This document shows positions 43,733 through 50,882 of a DNA stretch of 51,023 bases, one piece after another; the stretch's first letter is position 1; every line of letters begins with the position of its first letter. The stretch spans positions 1 through 51,023 of the forward strand of contig CAIMLR010000048.1 in assembly GCA_903842345.1 (NCBI GenBank), in the 5' to 3' direction. A program made the translations under genes and the position numbers. Source of the DNA: an uncultured Myxococcales bacterium (GTDB lineage Bacteria; Myxococcota_A; UBA9042). The notes beneath the pieces are model-generated. The model was not told the DNA's origin and made no database searches. It saw nothing but the letters and a program-made list of their open reading frames with translations.

Positions 43733-44962
43733 CTAGTACAGGATGCGCGTGCGGATGTTCGTGTCCAGCGCCGCGATCGCCTTGGTGACTTCAGCCGAGA
43801 CGTCCTGGTCGAGATCCGTCACGAGGTAGCCGATGTGCGCGTCGGTCGCCAGCGTCTGCGCGCGCACGTTGGCGCCGAGATCCGAGACGATGCGATTCAC
43901 GTCGCGCAGCACGCCCGGCACGTTGCGGTGGACGTTGAGGATGCGATGCGCACCCGGCGTTGGCGCCAGTTCAACCTGCGGAAAATTGACCGCGCCCGTC
44001 GTGATGCCTGCGTTGACGAACTTGGTCAGCGCCGACGCCACTTCCTTGCCGATGGCCGCCTGCGCTTCCACGGTCGAACCGCCCAGGTGCGGCGTCAGGA
44101 TCACGTTGTCCAAGCCCTGGAGCGCGCTCTGGAAGTCGTCGCTGTTGCTCTCTGGCTCCTTGGGGTAGACGTCGACCGCCGCACCCGCGAGGTGCTTTGA
44201 GCGCAGCGCGTTGGCCAGCGCCTCGATGTCCACGACGGTGCCGCGGCTCGCGTTCAGCAGGTACGCGCCGGGCTTCATCCGCGCCAGCTCCGCCTCGCCG
44301 ATCATGTTGGCCGTCCGCGGCGTCTCCGGCACGTGCAGCGTGACGAAATCGGAGGCTTCCAGAAGTTCTTCCATCGTCGAGCACGGCTGCGAATTGCCAA
44401 TCGCCATCGTCGAGCGGATGTCCCACGTCAGCACGCGCATGCCCATCGACTCGGCCAGCACGCCGACCTGCGAGCCGATGTGGCCATAGCCGATGATGCC
44501 GAGCGTCTTGCCGCGCACTTCAAACGAGCCTTCCGCGAGCTTGCGCCACTTGCCCTCGTGCGCGTCGCGGCTCCGGTCAAAGAGGCGCCGCGAGAGCGAA
44601 ATGACTTCGCCGATGATGAGTTCCGCGACGCTGCGCGTGTTGGAAAACGGCGCGTTGAAGACCGGGATGCCTTTGATGTTGGCGGCGTCGAGTTCGATTT
44701 GATTGGTGCCGATGCAAAACGCGCCAATCGTGAGCAAGCGTCGGGCGTCAACGAGCGAGGCGGCCGTTACGCGGGTCTTGCTGCGGATGCCGAGCACGTG
44801 CACGTCGCGGAGGCGCACGGCCAATTCGGCTTCGCTGAGCGCGCCTTTCACGACCTCGATTTGGAACCCTTCCTCGCGGAAGACCTCCAGCGCGGTCGCG
44901 TGGATATTCTCCAGGAGGAGGACCTTGATGTCTTGCTTGGGGAAGGAAGTGAGCGTCGTCAT
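43733..44962 (-). CDS. serA: D-3-phosphoglycerate dehydrogenase with ACT domain (409 aa)
   Basis: First step of serine synthesis: 3-phosphoglycerate to 3-phosphohydroxypyruvate with NAD. LLTIGAFCIGTNQIELDAANIKGIPVFNAPFSNTRSVAELIIGEVI, the NAD-binding LGIIGYGHIGSQVGVLAESMGM, active-site NASRGTVVDIEAL and TPHLGGSTVEAQAAIG are all present. Residues about 335-409 form the C-terminal ACT domain (HRNVPGVLRDVNRIVSDLGANV) that mediates serine inhibition in the short E. coli-type enzymes. It lies 56 bases downstream of the 119-aa gene on the same strand, so it may lie on the transcript of the sigma-54 promoter. Confidence 0.96.
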   Translation of the reverse strand: MTTLTSFPKQDIKVLLLENIHATALEVFREEGFQIEVVKGALSEAELAVRLRDVHVLGIRSKTRVTAASLVDARRLLTIGAFCIGTNQIELDAANIKGIPVFNAPFSNTRSVAELIIGEVISLSRRLFDRSRDAHEGKWRKLAEGSFEVRGKTLGIIGYGHIGSQVGVLAESMGMRVLTWDIRSTMAIGNSQPCSTMEELLEASDFVTLHVPETPRTANMIGEAELARMKPGAYLLNASRGTVVDIEALANALRSKHLAGAAVDVYPKEPESNSDDFQSALQGLDNVILTPHLGGSTVEAQAAIGKEVASALTKFVNAGITTGAVNFPQVELAPTPGAHRILNVHRNVPGVLRDVNRIVSDLGANVRAQTLATDAHIGYLVTDLDQDVSAEVTKAIAALDTNIRTRILY

Positions 44963-45018
44963 GGTGCGGGAGACTACACGAAATTGCCGGCCGTGCGTAG
45001 TCCTCGGGCAACTGGACC

Positions 45019-45378
45019 CTACGCGGCGTGGACTTCCCGCGTGCGGCGGCGGTTGCCAAACTGGACGTCCCAGTTGTGCAATTCAGCGCCGTCAAAAGCC
45101 TGCTCGACCGGCAGCCCCTGATTCAGGTTGCGCCGGAATGACGCGTAGCTGCGCCACACGCAGTTGTCGAGGCAGATCGCCTGGATGTCCGGTGTGCGGG
45201 TGGCCCAGCGCAACAGCGCTTGGATAGTGGGGAAAACCTGACGGGCCCCGTCGGACGTCAAGCCGTAGCAGCTGACGCGGCGGGCGGGCGGCAGCGCGCG
45301 GATGAGATCGCGCGAATTGAGCGCTGGCGACGCGGCGAACATCTCAAGGAGCGAATCGGCAGAGTGGGCGTGCGCCAT
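45019..45378 (-). CDS. Hypothetical protein with sigma-54 promoter (119 aa)
   Basis: No recognised family. A soluble, probably helical protein with no signal peptide: SADSLLEMFAASPALNSRDLIRALPPARRVSCYGLTSDGARQVFPTIQALLRWATRTPDIQAICLDNCVWRSYASFRRNLNQGLPVEQAF. Three Cys residues (VSCYG, ICLDNC) but no metal motif. ATG 45378 follows GAGG by about 6 bases, and a near-perfect -24/-12 promoter lies 65-82 bases upstream, giving a leader of about 55 bases. serA follows on the same strand after 56 bases. Sigma-54 control of such a small unknown gene makes it a good candidate for a conditionally induced regulator or effector. Confidence 0.7.
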   Translation of the reverse strand: MAHAHSADSLLEMFAASPALNSRDLIRALPPARRVSCYGLTSDGARQVFPTIQALLRWATRTPDIQAICLDNCVWRSYASFRRNLNQGLPVEQAFDGAELHNWDVQFGNRRRTREVHAA

Positions 45379-45442
45379 GGGGGCCTCGTCGTGGTGGGGA
45401 ACCGGTCGTGACGATGCGCTGTGCCTCGTCACAGAAGGGAAT

Positions 45443-45460
45443 AAGCAAGAGGCGTGCCAG
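45443..45460 (-). promoter_or_regulatory. Sigma-54 (-24/-12) promoter
   Basis: Read on the minus strand, CTGGCACGCCTCTTGCTT fits the consensus YTGGCACGrNNNTTGCW at every position except r. The -24 GG and -12 GC dinucleotides have the required 10-base spacing. Transcription would start near 45433 toward the 119-aa gene at 45378. An inverted repeat, TGCCAGA-T-TCTGGCA (45455-45469), overlaps the -24 element and could be a protein-binding site. Confidence 0.8.
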
Positions 45461-45543
45461 ATTCTGGCAAAGAGTATGTAGAGTGCTGAAATGTAAAGTG
45501 AAAACTGGATTCGCGCGTCGTGCGCGTGGTCGAAACCGGCGAT

Positions 45544-45579
45544 TGTGCACATGTGCACACGTGTGCGCGTGCACACGCG
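45544..45579. other. 36-bp alternating pyrimidine-purine tract (Z-DNA-prone), nested palindromes
   Basis: Every base alternates pyrimidine/purine from 45544 to 45579, made of TG, CA and CG steps. It contains the palindromes GTGCACATGTGCAC and GCACACGTGTGC and the inverted pair CGTGTGC/GCACACG around a 4-base loop. It lies in the divergent interval upstream of both the 119-aa gene and the triple DsbA gene, where negative supercoiling is expected. Confidence 0.75.
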
Positions 45580-45636
45580 ATGGCCACTGGCGACGGGCGG
45601 CGATTGCGGGCATCATCGCGACGGAGGCTCTACGTC

Positions 45637-47523
45637 ATGACGAACGCGCGCGTTTTCCGGATCTTGCTGTGGTGTCTCGCGCTGTTGACGACGCTGCCCG
45701 CGCTCGCGGCGCCCCCGCTGCAGACCGTCATCGCCAGCCCGTTGCCGCCCGCGCCCGTGCGTGGTCCGGCTCGCGGGCCGGTGCTCATCGTCGCAGTCGG
45801 CGAGTACGAGTGCCCGTTCTGCAAACGCGCGGAGGTGACGCTGGCGCAGTTGCGTGCCGAGTACGGCGACCAAGTGCGGGTGCTCTGGCGCCACGACCCG
45901 CTGCCCTTTCATTTGCGCGCGCGCCCCGCGGCCAAGGCGACGCTGGCCGCCGACCGGCAGGGCAAGTTCTGGGCGATGCACGACGCGGTGTTTGCCAATG
46001 CGGACCTGAGCGACGCCGGGCTGCGCGCGGCCGCGGTGGTAGCGGGCTTGGACCTGCAGCGCTTTCAGGTGGACGTGACCGATCCGCTGTTGGACGCCCG
46101 CCTCGACAGCGAGATTGCCCAAGCCGCCGCGGTTGGGATCGCGGGAACGCCGACGTTTTTCATCAACGGCAAGCGACTTGTCGGTGCGCAGCCGCAGCCT
46201 TCCTTTCGCCGGGAAGTGGACGCCGCGATCGCCTCGGCCGCGACGGTGACGGGCAATCCTGGCGACCTCGACGCCGCGCGCTGGCAAGCCCACGCCGGCG
46301 CGGAGGGGGCGGACCTGTATCGCTGGCTCGTGCTGGGGCAGCCTGCGCCGATGCCGCGGCCACCGGTGCCGGAATCGGCGATCAGCGTGTGGAACCTGCC
46401 GCTGGATCCGCGGGACGCGATCCTGGGCGATTCTGACCAGGCGGAGGTGACGCTCGTTGCATTCACGGATTTTCAATGTCCGTTCTGCTCGCGGGCTGCG
46501 GCGACGGTCCATGCGCTGGAGCAAAAATACGGAAAGGCGCTGCGCGTGGTCCTCAAGCACAATCCGCTGCCGTTCCACCCGCTGGCGCGACCCGCGGCAA
46601 TGGCGGCGATCGCCGCGCAACGGCAAGGGAAGTTCTGGCCGATGCACGACAAGATGTTTGAGCATCCGCAGGAACTCGACGAGTCCCACTTCTTCAAATG
46701 GGCCAAGCAGTTGGGGATGGACATTGGGCGTTTTCGCCGGGACAAGGGCGATGCGTCGGCGGCGCGGCAGATTGACGACGACATGGCGGTTGCGGAGTCC
46801 GTGGAAGCGCGGGGGACCCCGACGTTTTTCATCAACGGCCGAAAGATCGTCGGCGCGCAGACGTTGGAAGTGTTTTCCGTGGTGATCGATGAAGAAATCG
46901 CCACGGCGCAGGCGGCGAACCGACGTGGTCCCGGCTGGTACGAGGCGCGGATCGCGGACGGCAAGACTTTTGACGACCTGGACGACGTCGCGCTGCCATT
47001 TGACCTCACCGGACTGCCGGCGATGGGCGCGGAGAATCCGAGCGTGACGGTGGTGATGGTGACCGACCATCAATGCCCGTTCTGTGCGCGGCTGGCACCG
47101 ACGCTGCGGCGACTTGTGGAGAAATATCCGCAGCAGGTGCGCGTGGTGATGGTGCCGTGGATGGCGGCCGAGCACCCGGCGTTCCTGGCCGCGGCGCAAG
47201 CGGCGGTCGCCGCATGGCTGGAAGGCGGGTCGGCGATGTTTGCCGCGCTGGATCAGGAATTGTACGCGCATTCGCATGAACTGGACGCGGAATGGGTCGC
47301 CAAGCTCGCCGCGCAGGTGGGCCTGAAGCGGCAGCGACTCGCCGAATTGCTCGCCACTGGTCAAGTCGCGGCCGTGCTCGACCGCGCAAACGCGGTCGCC
47401 GTGCGCGGTGAGGCGGAGGCCACCCCCACCCTCTTCGTCAACGGCCGCACCGTCAAGCACGCGACGGCCAGCGGCGTCGAAAGGGCCGTGACGCGCGAAC
47501 TGCAACGCGCCGCGCACCATTGA
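45637..47523 (+). CDS. Triple DsbA-like thioredoxin-fold protein (628 aa)
   Basis: A signal peptide (ILLWCLALLTTLPALA) followed by three DsbA-type thiol oxidoreductase domains in one chain. Each has the active site CPFC: Cys59/62, Cys281/284 and Cys480/483, and each has a cis-Pro loop (GTPTFFING, GTPTFFING, ATPTLFVNG). Domains 1 and 2 keep a conserved post-motif segment (LPFHxxARPAA...QGKFWxMHD); domain 3 is more divergent (MVPWMAAEHPA). Expected to act in the periplasm or cell envelope on disulfides, in keeping with the many Cys-rich lipoproteins encoded in this window. Start ATG 45637 with GGAGG 9 bases upstream. A single gene just before tRNA-Arg. Confidence 0.9.
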   Translation: MTNARVFRILLWCLALLTTLPALAAPPLQTVIASPLPPAPVRGPARGPVLIVAVGEYECPFCKRAEVTLAQLRAEYGDQVRVLWRHDPLPFHLRARPAAKATLAADRQGKFWAMHDAVFANADLSDAGLRAAAVVAGLDLQRFQVDVTDPLLDARLDSEIAQAAAVGIAGTPTFFINGKRLVGAQPQPSFRREVDAAIASAATVTGNPGDLDAARWQAHAGAEGADLYRWLVLGQPAPMPRPPVPESAISVWNLPLDPRDAILGDSDQAEVTLVAFTDFQCPFCSRAAATVHALEQKYGKALRVVLKHNPLPFHPLARPAAMAAIAAQRQGKFWPMHDKMFEHPQELDESHFFKWAKQLGMDIGRFRRDKGDASAARQIDDDMAVAESVEARGTPTFFINGRKIVGAQTLEVFSVVIDEEIATAQAANRRGPGWYEARIADGKTFDDLDDVALPFDLTGLPAMGAENPSVTVVMVTDHQCPFCARLAPTLRRLVEKYPQQVRVVMVPWMAAEHPAFLAAAQAAVAAWLEGGSAMFAALDQELYAHSHELDAEWVAKLAAQVGLKRQRLAELLATGQVAAVLDRANAVAVRGEAEATPTLFVNGRTVKHATASGVERAVTRELQRAAHH

Positions 47524-47580
47524 CCCGGAGAGGGCGGCCACGTACACTGCGCGCCGCTCTGCGGTCCGCCTGCAGACGTC

Positions 47581-47654
47581 GCGCGACTAGCTCAGCTGGA
47601 TAGAGTATTGGCCTCCGAAGCCAAGGGTCGCCGGTTCGAATCCGGCGTCGCGCG
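47581..47654 (+). tRNA. tRNA-Arg (anticodon CCG); probable attachment site of an integrated element
   Basis: Acceptor stem GCGCGAC/GTCGCGC with discriminator G, D-arm, anticodon arm TTGGC-CTCCGAA-GCCAA (anticodon CCG, reads CGG) and T-arm GCCGG-TTCGAAT-CCGGC. No encoded CCA. A tyrosine integrase gene lies 260 bases downstream with its 3' end facing the tRNA, the usual layout when an element has inserted into a tRNA 3' end. No second copy of the 3' end was seen in the window, so the distal attachment site must lie beyond it. Confidence 0.93.
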
Positions 47655-47700
47655 CTAAGAAAACAGCTACTTACAGAGCGGCGAAGAGCCGAAAGACCGC

Positions 47701-47911
47701 TGGGTCACTACATTGGGTCACTACATTTTGACCGGAAGGGGCTTGCCTCGCGCGGTTTTGTTGCCTGCCACGTGTCCGGAAGCCGAGCGCGCACCCGGAA
47801 ACGGTGCCGGGGAAGCCGCCGTTGTAGTGACCCAGGGCGCCAAATTTGTAGTTACCCACGGCCTCGCGCCTGTAGTGACCCAGCCCATGTAGTGACCCGT
47901 GTAGTGACCCA
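47701..47911. repeat. Seven copies of TGTAGTGACCC between tRNA-Arg and integrase
   Basis: Two copies in reverse orientation (47701-47712, 47714-47725; TGGGTCACTACA) and five forward (47823-47834, 47847-47858 with one mismatch, 47871-47882, 47888-47899, 47900-47911). The first three forward copies are spaced exactly 24 bases apart, the rest 17 and 12. Clustered short repeats between a tRNA and an integrase are typical of arm-type integrase or directionality-factor sites; multiple terminal repeats of an IS21-type element relic are the alternative. Confidence 0.85.
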
Positions 47912-47915
47912 GGCG

Positions 47916-49157
47916 CTACGGCTTCGGCTTGGTGGGCAGGGCGAGGACCGCGGCCATCTTCTCGGCCGGGCCAGCGCCGTAGTAGCGCGCAGTCATCTCC
48001 TCGGTCGTATGCCCCATAATACTGCGGATCGTAAGGCGATCGACCTGCTGCCGGAGCAGGTTGCTGTTCAACGAGCGCCGCAACACCTGCGCGCCAAGGT
48101 TGATGTCCATGCCGAGCTCCTCGGCGATGTTCTCGAACGCCCGGTCGAGCGAGTGCGCGCTGCGCAGCTTGCCGTTGGCGGTCGGGAAGACCAGGTTCGA
48201 CGCGAGCCCGCCGTGCTGATCCCGGATCATCTGCTCGCGGTGGTCCTTCAGCAGGTCGAGCAGGATAGGGTGCAGTGGCACGGTGCGCTGGGCCTTCGTC
48301 TTGGTCGTCTCAGTCAGCACGCCGCGGGAAACCGAGCGTTTCACAATGATTTCGCACTTGTCGAAGTTGATCGTGTCCCATTTCAGGCCGTAGAGTTCGC
48401 CGGCGCGCATGCCGGTCAACGCCAGGCATGCGATCTCGGCGAAGCGGTCGGGCGCGCGCTTCTTCGCGGCCACCAGCAGATCGTACAGCAAGTCCGTGTC
48501 GACGGTGCGCTGCTCGCGCTTCAGCTCCGCCTGCGGCCTTTCCGGCGGACGCACCCGGCTGGTCGGGTCCGCGAAGCCGAGGTCGGCAGCCATGTCCTTG
48601 AGCACCACGCTCAGCACGCGCCACCACTGCTTCAGCGTGTCGTGCGAGTACGGCTCGACAACTTTCTCGACGACGGTCTTCTTCCTGCCGTCAGGGCCGA
48701 TGACCTTGGTCCGGCGCTCCCAGACCTTTTCCTGCTCCTCGGCCCAGACGACCCAGGTCTCGACACATTGCCGGTTGACCTCAGAGACCTGAAGCCCGCC
48801 GATGCGCGGCAGGATGTGCTTGGATAGGGCGATCTCGTAGGTCTTGGCCGCCGACGGCTTCAGGCGCGACTTCCTAATCTTCAGCCAGCGCTCGCAGTAG
48901 TCTTCCACGGTCTGGCTTGTAGCCTGCGGGTGAGGCGTAGGGATCGCTTGCGGCGGGTTGCGCGCCTCCGACTTCAGCGTCTCCACGACCTGCACGGCGT
49001 CCGCTTCCGACGACCCGGCCGGCAGCGTCCGCAGGAGCGTCTTGACCTTGCCGTCCTCCAGCCGCACCACCGCTCGGGCGACCAGCCGTCCGTCCGGCAG
49101 CAGGTACACGCCCGCGTGGCGCGGGGAGGGCTTGGCGGTCTTGAGGTTGATTGCCAT
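47916..49157 (-). CDS. Tyrosine recombinase / integrase (413 aa)
   Basis: Catalyses site-specific recombination of an integrated element. N-terminal residues 1-65 look like a small arm-binding domain (GVYLLPDGRLVARAVVRLEDGKVKTLLRTLPAG); 80-180 is a SAM-like core-binding domain (TVEDYCERWLKIRKSRLKPSAAKTYEIALSKHILPRIGG); the catalytic domain shows LTGMRAGELYGLKW (first Arg), a Lys hairpin (TKTKAQRTVPLHP), QVLRRSLNSNLL (second Arg; His of HxxR is Gln) and IMGHTTEEMTARYYG (His and nucleophile Tyr). Start ATG 49157 has GGAG 6 bases upstream, and lies inside the upstream gene. Likely integrates at tRNA-Arg. Confidence 0.9.
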   Translation of the reverse strand: MAINLKTAKPSPRHAGVYLLPDGRLVARAVVRLEDGKVKTLLRTLPAGSSEADAVQVVETLKSEARNPPQAIPTPHPQATSQTVEDYCERWLKIRKSRLKPSAAKTYEIALSKHILPRIGGLQVSEVNRQCVETWVVWAEEQEKVWERRTKVIGPDGRKKTVVEKVVEPYSHDTLKQWWRVLSVVLKDMAADLGFADPTSRVRPPERPQAELKREQRTVDTDLLYDLLVAAKKRAPDRFAEIACLALTGMRAGELYGLKWDTINFDKCEIIVKRSVSRGVLTETTKTKAQRTVPLHPILLDLLKDHREQMIRDQHGGLASNLVFPTANGKLRSAHSLDRAFENIAEELGMDINLGAQVLRRSLNSNLLRQQVDRLTIRSIMGHTTEEMTARYYGAGPAEKMAAVLALPTKPKP

Positions 49158-49713
49158 ATTCGACTCCGGTGGTGGCAGGCTTCGGCGCGACGCCGCGCGT
49201 AATGTAGGCGTCCAGGGTTGCGCGGGTGAAGACCATGGTCTTGCCGGACTTGCCGTCGGGCTTCAACTGGCCGCGCGATACGAGGCCGCGGACGGTGCTG
49301 GGGTTGCCGAGATGCAGGTAATCCGCGGCGTGGGCGGTCGTGTACCACGTCCGGTCGGGCTCGATAGCTGGCACGGCGGCCTTGAGCGCACGCCGAGTGG
49401 CCTTCGCGCTCCCTGGCCCACGCCGGGCCATGTACTTGTCCAACGTCGGAGCGAGGAACAGCCAGGAGTCGTCGGGCCACTTGCGGCCATCGGGTCGCAG
49501 GTCGCCACGGACGATCGCGGCATCAACATCCCCGGCACTGCCAAGACCGGCATACTGGGCCGCTTCGCCGACCGTGAGCCAGCGTGGGCCGCCGGGTTCG
49601 ATCATGACCAACGGGATGGCGACGCTTTCGGTCGGGTCGCCGGTGCCGGCGCCACGGAAGACGAAGTGGGCAGGGTATTCGACCTCTGAAGGCTTGATCC
49701 GCATCGATCGCAT
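48874..49713 (-). CDS. Tandem excisionase/MerR-like helix-turn-helix protein (279 aa as read)
   Basis: Contains two helix-turn-helix modules of the excisionase type: RWLTVGEAAQYAGLGSAGDVDAAIVRGDLRPDGRKWPDDSWLFLAPTLDKYMARR and RTWYTTAHAADYLHLGNPSTVRGLVSRGQLKPDGKSGKTMVFTRATLDAYITRG. Such proteins direct excision or regulate the element. After about residue 185 the frame runs for some 95 residues out of frame over the integrase gene, where composition becomes Gly/Arg/Ala-rich and unlike a folded domain, so the true C-terminus is doubtful. Either it simply lacks a stop in GC-rich DNA, or a frameshift links the two. Start at 49713 or 49704. Confidence 0.68.
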   Translation of the reverse strand: MRSMRIKPSEVEYPAHFVFRGAGTGDPTESVAIPLVMIEPGGPRWLTVGEAAQYAGLGSAGDVDAAIVRGDLRPDGRKWPDDSWLFLAPTLDKYMARRGPGSAKATRRALKAAVPAIEPDRTWYTTAHAADYLHLGNPSTVRGLVSRGQLKPDGKSGKTMVFTRATLDAYITRGVAPKPATTGVEYGNQPQDRQALPAPRGRVPAAGRTAGRPSGGAAGGRQGQDAPADAAGRVVGSGRRAGRGDAEVGGAQPAASDPYASPAGYKPDRGRLLRALAED

Positions 49714-50882
49714 CGCTCCGGCGGCATTCGGCCGCCCTGCACCTTTGTCGGTGCCGCCGCGTACTGTAGCTGGCCCGATCTGCCGGCAAAAGCGGAATCT
49801 GCAAAGGCGATCCAGATCGCGGAGTTGGCGGCCCAGTTCCGGCCGAGCCACGCGGCGCCACACTACCGGGCCGCGAGGAACCGGCTATGTTCGTTCATTC
49901 TGAGACGCCTGGGCACGCGTCGGCGGCGCGACGTTCTGAACCCTGTCGCCGAACCGCCGCCAGCGACACAGCCGCCGTCAACGCTATTGGGACCGGACGC
50001 TTGCCGGCGGCGCTCGCGACCGAATTTGGCAAGAACAGAGGCGAGGGCGCGCGGATCCGCGCGGCTTGGGTGCCGCGTGGGTTCGGCAGCGGCCTTGAAA
50101 AGACATGCCATGGCGGGAAGTGGTCGTGAAAGCAGATGATTTTGCTTGGCAAATTTTTCATGTTGACAAGCGCCGACGCTCGGCCGTATTTTGCTGTTCA
50201 CCCTGTCGACACAGTGTCTTCAGGCTCCATTCTTTTCGTCCTGCAGTTTGTTCGACGGCAAAACAGCGTCCGGAAGCGCGCGCCCCGAAGTCGGGTGGCG
50301 ACGAGTCCGCCAAGAGAGTTCAGGATCGTCAAGGACTCGCGCACACCGCGGCGCAATATTGAACTTCGCGCGGCACGGAAGTGGCCAAGCGACGGGAAGG
50401 AATCGCGGCAGTTTCTGGAGTTTGGATGTCGACGCGCATAATGGCGTCGGCCCCCTGAGGAAGAAGCATTGCTTGGCGGATTGATCTCCCCAACTCTTGC
50501 TGCACATCCCGAGTCGTGAGGGACGTTGCCCTTGGAAGGCGTCAGGCCAGTCGGGTTTGGACGCGCAGAGCGCTGGTTTGTGGTACGCGCGCTCTCGAAG
50601 TTTGCCTGCGCAAGGTTGCGCGGCGTGGATGCAATCAGACCTCCTGTCTGCCACGCACAGAAGTGATTGCGGGACCCGGTTGTCCCAGGCACTGCTCGTT
50701 TCGAGCACGGCTGGGCAGCACGGAATACCCAATTTGAGGATACGAACGGACACGGGCAGGCGTTCCCAGCTATGGCTGCGACGCCAGATGACCTGCAGCG
50801 TACTGCGGTGACCAGCGGGTCAACCGCGCGCCGCGCGCCCGGTCCGCACAGACGGTTGTCGTGCCGCGCCCCCGCAGTCTGA
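49714..50882. other. 1.17 kb with no convincing gene (element cargo edge)
   Basis: Open frames exist on both strands (the longest 50198-50920 minus, 240 codons) but none shows a recognisable motif or a supported start, and they overlap each other. The stretch has more A/T-rich patches than the rest (for example around 50130-50200). A promoter-like signal is the only feature seen. It may hold decayed cargo genes. Confidence 0.5.
50163..50192 (+). promoter_or_regulatory. Sigma-70-like promoter in orphan region
   Basis: A perfect TTGACA (50163-50168), an 18-base spacer and TATTTT (50187-50192). It points rightward into a stretch without a convincing coding sequence, so it could drive a small RNA or short peptide, or be the remnant of a lost gene. 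Confidence 0.45.

Noticed and set aside
45613-47547. A 644-codon antisense frame opposite the triple DsbA protein
   Set aside because: Arg/His-rich with no motif, while the sense frame has three CPFC sites and a signal peptide.
47701-47911. Possible CRISPR array or replication-origin iterons
   Set aside because: Units are only 11-12 bases, occur in both orientations with irregular gaps, and no replication initiator gene is nearby; integrase context is more fitting.
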